Positions 5,531-8,741 of a DNA stretch of 8,741 bases are shown piece by piece. Each line of letters opens with the position of its first letter. Position 1 is the stretch's first letter. The stretch comes from Acidimicrobiia bacterium (GTDB lineage: Bacteria; Actinomycetota; Acidimicrobiia; Acidimicrobiales; SZUA-35): the NCBI GenBank assembly GCA_029857855.1, contig JAOUGG010000075.1, forward strand, positions 1 to 8,741, written 5' to 3'. Both the position numbers and the translations under genes were made by a program. A model generated the notes under the pieces. That model did not search any database and was not told the origin of the DNA. It saw nothing but the letters and a program-made list of their open reading frames with translations.

Positions 5531-5977
5531 GTGTTCAGACGAGCGACAGCAAGCGATCGAGATCTCCTCGACGAGATGACCTTGGCGGGGGCGAGGCATT
5601 GGGGTCACCACGACGAACATCCCGAGGCCTATGCGGGTTTGGCCGCGCAATTGATGGCTGAAGACGGCCCGGAACATCATCCCGTGTTCGTTCTGGAGGA
5701 AGACGGTGAGGTCATCGCGTTCTACGAGTTGCGCGACCGGGGCGATCACGTCGAGTTGCTGCGAATGTTCATGCGGAACGATCTGATCGGTCAGGGATAC
5801 GGGCGCGTGCTGTGGAGCCATGCGGTCGATCAAGGCGCGCAGACGCACGACCGGATGCTGATCATGTCGGACCCGGGATCCGTCGGCTTCTACGCGGCGG
5901 TTGGCGCAACGTTCGAACGGAGCCAAGAGGTTGCTCCCGGATTCTCCCTCGGCATCTTCTGGCATGACCTCGGATGA
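5531..5977 (+). CDS. GNAT-family N-acetyltransferase
   Basis: The 148-residue product is a complete single-domain GNAT. It opens FRRATASDRDLLDEM (strand 1 and helix 1), has FVLEEDGEVIAFYELRD (strands 2-3), ELLRMFMRNDLIGQGYGRVL (strand 4 and the acetyl-CoA pyrophosphate loop GQGYGR, residues 87-92), MLIMSDPGSVGFYAAVGA (the helix with the FY...VGA signature) and a C-terminal strand. Such enzymes acetylate amines on small molecules or proteins; the substrate is unknown. GTG 5531 is the first start and matches the usual GNAT opening. It is plus-strand, against the direction of most neighbours and of the attC-like sites, and diverges from the truncated DUF1697 gene. Confidence 0.85.
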   Translation: MFRRATASDRDLLDEMTLAGARHWGHHDEHPEAYAGLAAQLMAEDGPEHHPVFVLEEDGEVIAFYELRDRGDHVELLRMFMRNDLIGQGYGRVLWSHAVDQGAQTHDRMLIMSDPGSVGFYAAVGATFERSQEVAPGFSLGIFWHDLG

Positions 5978-6142
5978 CTAGCCACTAGCGCGGAAGCGAT
6001 CGGGTTGGAGAGGTCGCATCCCCGGGCGCTCGGTAATCGCGGTCTGAGAAGCCACCGGTCGCCGTCGCACCGGCGAAGCATGGGACGTCTGACTGCTGAT
6101 GGGGGCGCATAATCCCACCCCATCGAGCGAGCACCATCCGTC
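5978..6142. other. Gene-free stretch with hairpin and repeated 11-mer
   Basis: No gene is seen. GATGGGG near 6097 and CCCCATC near 6118 form a 7-bp hairpin whose loop contains GCGCATAAT; its minus-strand reading ATTATGCGC resembles the GTTATGCGC end of the site at 3029-3091. GCTCGGTAATC (about 6029-6039) also occurs near 2992-3002, in both places left of an attC-like site. Confidence 0.35.
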
Positions 6143-6262
6143 CGAGAACGGCACCTACGCGAGCGGCTACCCGCTCCAAAACGCGCGCTCGCCCGATCGC
6201 ATCCCGACGGCGGCCACGACCCGCTCGCCCACTGCCGGATCCGAGCGGGCGATGGGGCTCAG
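6143..6262 (-). repeat. attC-like site (site 5)
   Basis: The left-end core is GTTCTCG on the minus strand (6143-6149), preceded by GTAGGTGCC. The arms pair well: GCGAGCGG (6159-6166) with CCGCTCGC (6221-6228), and CGGCA (6149-6153) with TGCCG (6233-6237). The right end reads CGGATCCGGCAGTGG on the minus strand. It shares long identity with 4904-5043 and shorter identity with 4190-4290. The next gene to the right is on the plus strand, so here the site is not directly behind a minus-strand stop codon. Confidence 0.5.
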
Positions 6263-6299
6263 GTCGTGAACGTTCTGATCGGTTCTCCTGAAATACTCT

Positions 6300-6791
6300 T
6301 TGCCGGTGACGTCAAGTGATCCGGACCCTGAATCCGTGGTACTGCGACCAAGTTGGCACGCGACGGCCGCCATCGGACCCCTCGTCGCCGTCCTGCTTGT
6401 CCCGCTCGCTCTCGTGTTCGATGACAGCGTGGCAAGGGCGGTGGTGTACGCCGTCGTCTTCGGCCTCGTCTTCGCCCTCCTCGATCAGAGACGCGCAGTT
6501 GAGTTGACCCACGCTGAGGCGACGGTGCGTGACGTGTGGCGGCAGCGGTCGATCGCTCGAACCTCTGTGCGGGGCGTCGCCCGCGGTCAATGGTGGAACG
6601 GAGGAATACGTCTGTCGACCAGCGGCAAGGACTTCTGGTTGCGCGTCGGTGATCAGCCGTTTGGCCGGGTTTCCGACCAGCGTCTCGGCGTCGTCGAAGG
6701 TTGGGCAGCGATGGCCAACTCGGATGCTGCGCGAGCTCGTGCTCCACATCGTCGACCAAGGAACGCTCGAATCCCGCCCACCTGCCGATGA
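6300..6791 (+). CDS. Small membrane protein, PH-like domain, C-terminus altered by a join
   Basis: The product starts near TTG 6300 or GTG 6306. After about 20 residues it has two membrane segments (ATAAIGPLVAVLLVPLALVF and ARAVVYAVVFGLVFALL), then a soluble part (VELTHAEATVRDVWRQRSI ... GGIRLSTSGKDFWLRVG) that looks like a bacterial PH-type beta domain. I do not recognise the exact family. The end VSDQRLGVVEGWAAMAN is natural-looking. From about 6722 on, the frame reads out of phase through the AraC gene (DAARARAPHRRPRN...), so the last ~22 residues are not original. The gene has therefore lost its true C-terminus or stop in a join. The protein could still be made and inserted in the membrane. 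Confidence 0.55.
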   Translation: MPVTSSDPDPESVVLRPSWHATAAIGPLVAVLLVPLALVFDDSVARAVVYAVVFGLVFALLDQRRAVELTHAEATVRDVWRQRSIARTSVRGVARGQWWNGGIRLSTSGKDFWLRVGDQPFGRVSDQRLGVVEGWAAMANSDAARARAPHRRPRNARIPPTCR

Positions 6792-7200
6792 GAGACTCGC
6801 CCGCGTTCTGGTGGACCAGCTCCATCCAATCGAGGTCACCCCCCTTCGTCTGCGGATTCCCACCGACTCCGCTGGTGCAGATGTCGCCCTGCGGCTCCGC
6901 AGAGAACCAGGTGCCGACCTCGACGCCCTCGCACGCGACGCGGGTGTGAGCCGACGCACTCTCGAACGTCAGTTTCACGAACAGACTGACATGAGCCTGG
7001 GTCGATGGCGGCAGCGCCTCCAACTCATGGTGGCGATCGAGCTGCTTGCGAGCGGGGCTTCGGTCAGCGAGGCCGGGTGGACAGTCGGGTACTCGTCCAC
7101 GAGCGCGTTTGTCACCGCGTTCCGACGACAGATGGGAATCACGCCTGGGCGCTATTTCAACTCAGAGGAATCGGCCCCGACGGTATTCCACGCCTCCTGA
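6724..7200 (+). pseudogene. AraC-family regulator, C-terminal part only
   Basis: The 158 residues from ATG 6724 begin MLRELVLHIVDQGTL and end in a full AraC DNA-binding domain. The first helix-turn-helix is LDALARDAGVSRRTLERQFHEQTDMSLGRWRQ, shown here as two runs: LDALARDAGVSRRTLERQF then HEQTDMSLGRWRQ. The second is SVSEAGWTVGYSSTSAFVTAF with the signature end RRQMGITPGRYF. In the closest family type an N-terminal cupin sensor domain of about 130 residues precedes LLREL; here it is missing and replaced by the membrane/PH-like gene in another frame. The frame stays open upstream to 6529, but that part is antiphase reading. A DNA-binding fragment could be expressed, perhaps by translational coupling with the upstream gene, and would lack ligand sensing. 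Confidence 0.75.
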
Positions 7201-7363
7201 CCATCGGCCCGGCCAGCGTGACTTGAACGCCGAGGTCGCCCGTATCGCCTCATCACTCGAGCTTGCACGGCTGTTCGTGATCGGCACATCGGATCGAGGC
7301 CGGGCGCTCCATAGTGCGGTAAGGCGTCTGAAGACCGGAAGCTCGATGCCCACCCGTCCAGAC
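7201..7363. other. Gap between convergent genes, no clear feature
   Basis: The AraC fragment and the phosphotransferase converge here. No T-rich terminator hairpin is visible. On the minus strand GCACTATGGAGCGCC (about 7302-7316) and GGCGTTCAAGTCACG (about 7217-7231) vaguely resemble attC-like ends; the similarity is too weak to call. Confidence 0.2.
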
Positions 7364-8266
7364 TCAGATCGCAATAAGCCGCTCGAACGCTGCTTCAAGG
7401 AAGTGACCAGTTGTCTCGCGTCGTGCAGCTTCGTCGCCCGGCGCCAAGCCCCAGCGGTGCATCGCTGACAGCGCTGTTGAAGACACGTAGATGTCCCACA
7501 GCGGTAGATCGTGTTCGTCGAGCTGCAGATTCGAGGCGAGATACGACGCCGTGAATCGTTCGGATCCCTCGGCACCGTAGGCGCATGCGAGTTCAACCCG
7601 GGCGCACGCTAGGTCGGCCAGCGGGTCTCCCCACATCGCGTCTTCCCAATCGAGGACAGCGACGAGGTGACCGCTCTCGAACATCACGTTGCCGGGCCAG
7701 AAGTCACCGTGAAGAAGCACGGACGCGTTCGGATGCCGTTCGACTCCGGCATGGAGAACTCGCTTGATCGAGCGACCGATCTGATCGTCGAGCAGATACT
7801 TCGGAAGCGCCTCGACCGGGTCCTCGATCTGTGCGATTCCTGGAGCGCTGAGGCGGTCGGGCTCGACATGGTGGAGACGTGCGAGGTAGCCGGCCATCTG
7901 GAGCAACGCGGCGGCGAGGTCGATCTCCGCCACCTGGGTCGTTCCCTCGACCCACTCGCTAACGAGCCATGGACCGTCGCAAGTCTCGCTGCCATGCAAT
8001 GCGAGCGGGCGGGCGACCGCCAAACCCTCGCCCGCCAACTCCTGCGTCAGGTGGAACTCCTTGGACGCAACGAGGCTGGTGTGCTCCTTGCTGGCTCTGT
8101 TGGTGTGTTGGCGGAACACCACCCTGCGGTGCACGCCAGCCGCCGACTCGAGCGCGAGCACGGCAAGAAACGCCGAGCTTCCTCCAGCGAGCGGTTCCAC
8201 GGCTACTGAAACGACATCGGGCATCACCGATCGAGCGGCGGCTCGCATGTCTGATGAAACAGCCAC
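7364..8266 (-). CDS. Aminoglycoside-phosphotransferase-family (APH) kinase
   Basis: The 300-residue product has the APH / choline-kinase-like fold: a glycine-rich N-lobe loop EPLAGGSSAFLAVL (residues 24-37), the hinge PWLVSEWVEGTT, the catalytic loop LLHGDFWPGNVMF with Asp188 and Asn193, and the metal-binding DWE at 206-208 in VLDWEDAMWGDPLADLA. Length is normal for the family and all key C-lobe residues are present, so it is probably active. Members phosphorylate aminoglycosides, macrolides or other hydroxylated small molecules; the substrate here is unknown and a resistance role should not be assumed. The start is GTG 8266, with an ATG six codons downstream as an alternative. About 75 bp upstream is the attC-like site at 8341-8425, the arrangement expected for a cassette gene. 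Confidence 0.85.
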   Translation of the reverse strand: MAVSSDMRAAARSVMPDVVSVAVEPLAGGSSAFLAVLALESAAGVHRRVVFRQHTNRASKEHTSLVASKEFHLTQELAGEGLAVARPLALHGSETCDGPWLVSEWVEGTTQVAEIDLAAALLQMAGYLARLHHVEPDRLSAPGIAQIEDPVEALPKYLLDDQIGRSIKRVLHAGVERHPNASVLLHGDFWPGNVMFESGHLVAVLDWEDAMWGDPLADLACARVELACAYGAEGSERFTASYLASNLQLDEHDLPLWDIYVSSTALSAMHRWGLAPGDEAARRETTGHFLEAAFERLIAI

Positions 8267-8340
8267 GGAACAATCGTACGCACGTACCTACAACCTCCGG
8301 GCCACGCATATCAGCGCCGCTCAACGCCACTGGACGGTGC

Positions 8341-8425
8341 GCGCTAACGGCACGTACGCGATCGGTCATCCGCTCGGGATCGTGCGACCTCATGCGGTGG
8401 CCGCCTGGGGTGTCGCTATGTGCGG
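8341..8425 (-). repeat. attC-like site (site 6), overlapping a stop codon
   Basis: On the minus strand the right end reads GCACATAGCGACACC and the left end TACGTGCCGTTAGCGC (core GTTAGCG, 8342-8348). TAGCGACAC on one arm agrees with TAACGGCAC, the complement of the other arm, at 7 of 9 positions. The TAG stop of the small gene to the right (8416-8418) lies inside this end. Interior pairing is weaker than at 3029-3091. Confidence 0.45.
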
Positions 8426-8667
8426 AACACCGCCTTGCCGACCGCCACGATCGCTCTTTCGATTGTGGCCGCCTCAGCCTCCGGCAATTGGCAGTCAGCG
8501 CGAAGGGTTCGCAACGCTTCGTAGACCTCGCCCCATCCGTCGGTAAGCCCATTGTTCCCAATCCAGGCGGGGAGAAGTCGAGCGAGTGCGTGCAACTGGC
8601 GTCGTTCGCACCACGCTTCGATGAGACCGGCGACCTCCAGGGGCACATCAGTCTCAGGAACGGACAC
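8416..8667 (-). CDS. Small conserved-looking protein of unknown function
   Basis: The product of 83 residues runs from GTG 8667 (VSVPETDVPLEVAGLIEAW) to KAVFRT. It looks alpha-helical, with a middle section ARLLPAWIGNNGLTDGWGEV, a second helix EALRTLRADCQLPEAEA and a final helix. It has no signal peptide, membrane segment or catalytic motif that I can identify. The regular hydrophobic spacing and high-GC codon use suggest a real protein. The frame is open upstream to 8703, but that part overlaps the inverted repeats at 8687-8731. A short single gene sandwiched between two palindromes, with its stop codon inside the downstream one, is typical of a gene cassette of unknown function. Confidence 0.6.
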   Translation of the reverse strand: MSVPETDVPLEVAGLIEAWCERRQLHALARLLPAWIGNNGLTDGWGEVYEALRTLRADCQLPEAEAATIERAIVAVGKAVFRT

Positions 8668-8686
8668 GCAGCACAGGTTGGTGCAT

Positions 8687-8731
8687 GGAGCGCCAGTTCG
8701 CAACTGGCGAGTCCGGCGCTCCTATCGCCGG
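8687..8731. repeat. Nested inverted repeats at window end
   Basis: Three inverted repeats overlap: CGCCAGTT (8691-8698) with AACTGGCG (8702-8709); GGAGCGCC (8687-8694) with GGCGCTCC (8715-8722); and CCGGCG (8713-8718) with CGCCGG (8726-8731). On the minus strand the first contains GCCAGTTGCGA, comparable to the GCCGTT left ends of the attC-like sites, and lies about 25 bp before the start of the small gene. This may be the left end of another site that continues beyond the window. Confidence 0.4.
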
Positions 8732-8741
8732 ACGAGCTCCC

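Noticed and set aside
6259..7023. Minus-strand frame of 254 codons opposite the membrane/AraC genes
   Set aside because: Its composition is Arg/Pro/Ser-rich and without motifs, while the opposite strand has clear homology.
1..8741. CRISPR array
   Set aside because: The repeats are long, imperfect, palindromic and separated by genes; no short regularly spaced direct repeats are present.
1..8741. Insertion sequence or integrase gene
   Set aside because: No frame shows a transposase DDE region or a tyrosine/serine recombinase motif.

Overview
This window looks like accessory DNA from a high-GC bacterium. GTG starts are common and the protein families (EamA transporter, fructosamine-kinase-like protein, GNATs, a VOC protein, an APH-type kinase, an AraC C-terminus) fit an actinobacterium. 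That assignment is an inference from gene flavour only; no marker gene is present.

The layout is unusual. Short, unrelated, often single-gene units, several of them broken, are separated by imperfect palindromes of about 60-160 bp. Their ends resemble each other. Read on the minus strand, one end carries a motif like GCATATCG-R-CA and the other a motif like CGTGCCGTT followed by variable bases. The clearest sites are at 1359-1517, 3029-3091, 4190-4290, 4904-5043, 6143-6262 and 8341-8425, all in the same orientation. In four of the six a minus-strand gene ends at or within about 20 bp of the right end. I read these as attC-like sites of an integron gene-cassette array, or of a cluster of attC sites without a nearby integrase. 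No integrase gene is in the window.

Reading left to right:
- 1-1173: fructosamine-kinase-like gene (cut by the window edge) and an EamA-family transporter, both minus strand, in a likely operon.
- 1359-1517: attC-like site.
- 1755-2378: N-terminally truncated alpha/beta hydrolase, plus strand, next to an 11-bp inverted repeat.
- 2380-3028: debris. An Mrr N-terminal fragment (plus) abuts the first codons of an amidohydrolase-like gene (minus), followed by the 3' half of a tRNA-like sequence.
- 3029-3091: the best-folding attC-like site.
- 3110-3648: frameshifted GNAT. 3653-3738: a degenerate site. 3747-4118: VOC protein. 4190-4290: attC-like site. 4305-4862: P-loop kinase. 4904-5043: attC-like site.
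- 5058-5490: 5'-truncated DUF1697 gene, back to back with an intact GNAT (5531-5977). 6143-6262: attC-like site.
- 6300-7200: membrane/PH-like gene fused out of frame to the C-terminal half of an AraC regulator, both plus strand. 7364-8266: APH-type phosphotransferase, minus. 8341-8425: attC-like site.
- 8416-8667: small unrecognised protein. 8687-8731: nested inverted repeats, possibly the start of a further site.

The genes do not form one pathway. They look like independently acquired cargo: detoxification or modification enzymes, small-molecule kinases and a transporter, typical of cassette arrays. The most interesting content is the family of palindromic sites and the scrap genes between them.
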